A stretch of 64,000 nucleotides of DNA, taken from NCBI GenBank assembly GCA_965201085.1, contig CBDAVS010000047.1, positions 186,001-250,000 of the forward strand, in the 5' to 3' direction. Both the position numbers and the translations under genes were made by a program. Numbering within the stretch: position 1 is the stretch's first letter; the number at the start of each line of letters is the position of its first letter. Of the stretch, positions 63,836 through 64,000 are shown piece after piece. The notes below the pieces were generated by a model. The model was given only the letters and a program-made list of their open reading frames with translations, did not search any database and was not told the origin of the DNA. This DNA is from JAPOUP01 sp965201085 (lineage in GTDB: Bacteria; Pseudomonadota; Alphaproteobacteria; Rhodobacterales; Rhodobacteraceae).

Positions 63836-64000
63836 CTACTCCGCCGCGACGGCGATCCCGGTCCTGGCGCGGGAAGCGGCGGACAGTTCCGCCATGAGCG
63901 CGGAGGCCCGGGTGATCGGATTTGTCAGATAGAAATCCGCGACGGCGTTGCGGAACTCGACGTTTCCGACTGGACGCGCAGGCACCGCTTTCCAGTCATT
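63836..64000 (-). CDS. nuoG: NADH-quinone oxidoreductase subunit G, C-terminal end
   Basis: Only the last 54 codons are in the window, and the gene continues beyond 64000. The end DFYLTNPITRASALMAELSA and VAAE before the TAG matches the usual C-terminus of NuoG in alphaproteobacteria. NuoG is the large iron-sulfur and molybdopterin-fold subunit of the complex I peripheral arm. The following small gene begins at the next base after the stop. Confidence 0.88.
   Translation of the reverse strand, partial: NDWKAVPARPVGNVEFRNAVADFYLTNPITRASALMAELSAASRARTGIAVAAE

Overview
The window looks like a piece of a GC-rich alphaproteobacterial chromosome, most like Rhodobacterales and relatives. The main evidence is the order nuoG-nuoH-nuoI-nuoJ-nuoK-nuoL-nuoM-nuoN-birA-coaX-rnj on the minus strand (52176-64000). 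An AhpD-like protein gene sits between nuoI and nuoJ, and class-specific forms of pyrC, pyrE, gcdH, ychF and a SelD fusion occur elsewhere. A 13-repeat ankyrin protein, a decayed PKD/Calx-beta autotransporter-like gene and many decayed insertion sequences suggest a host-associated or recently bottlenecked lineage. That lifestyle is inference. No tRNA, rRNA or CRISPR array was seen.

Layout. 1-4238: a decayed IS5-like element, a MauG/di-haem peroxidase gene, a secreted Sel1 protein and a decayed IS256-like element. 4825-10199: ankyrin protein, then NAD(P)H-oxidoreductase-SelD fusion converging on mnmH (selenium use for tRNA 2-selenouridine). 10451-15641: homoprotocatechuate meta-cleavage operon hpaF-E-D-G-H with divergent hpaR and a palindromic operator over the predicted hpaF -10 box. 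15717-18952: second IS256-like element, then a molybdopterin-binding protein and an XdhC-like protein. 19719-22190: broken surface-protein gene. 22519-30108: GST, AbrB-type membrane protein, glutaryl-CoA dehydrogenase, pyrC, pyrE, an orphan ABC ATPase and an atypical SDR. 30193-43101: an IS-rich zone with three ISNCY-like copies, two IS30-like copies and a solo IS5-like end, alternating with the core genes prfC, rhlE, ychF and a VOC protein. 43102-51864: a carbohydrate or polyol locus with SorC regulator, broken FGGY kinase, complete ABC importer, glycerol-1-phosphate-dehydrogenase-like enzyme, SIS isomerase and SDR. 52176-64000: rnj, coaX, birA and the distal complex I operon.

The most unusual signal is in the insertion sequences. 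Copies of the same family share the same decay (same frameshift, same odd substitutions). Several still have perfect target-site duplications, or a clean nested insertion. So they seem to have transposed after their transposases were broken, presumably driven in trans. By eye, the differences between copies are almost all transitions, and mostly in the A:T to G:C direction. That is opposite to the usual bacterial mutation bias. The sugar locus is the best candidate for an undescribed catabolic pathway, but its kinase is destroyed and cut off by an IS, so the pathway may no longer work in this genome.
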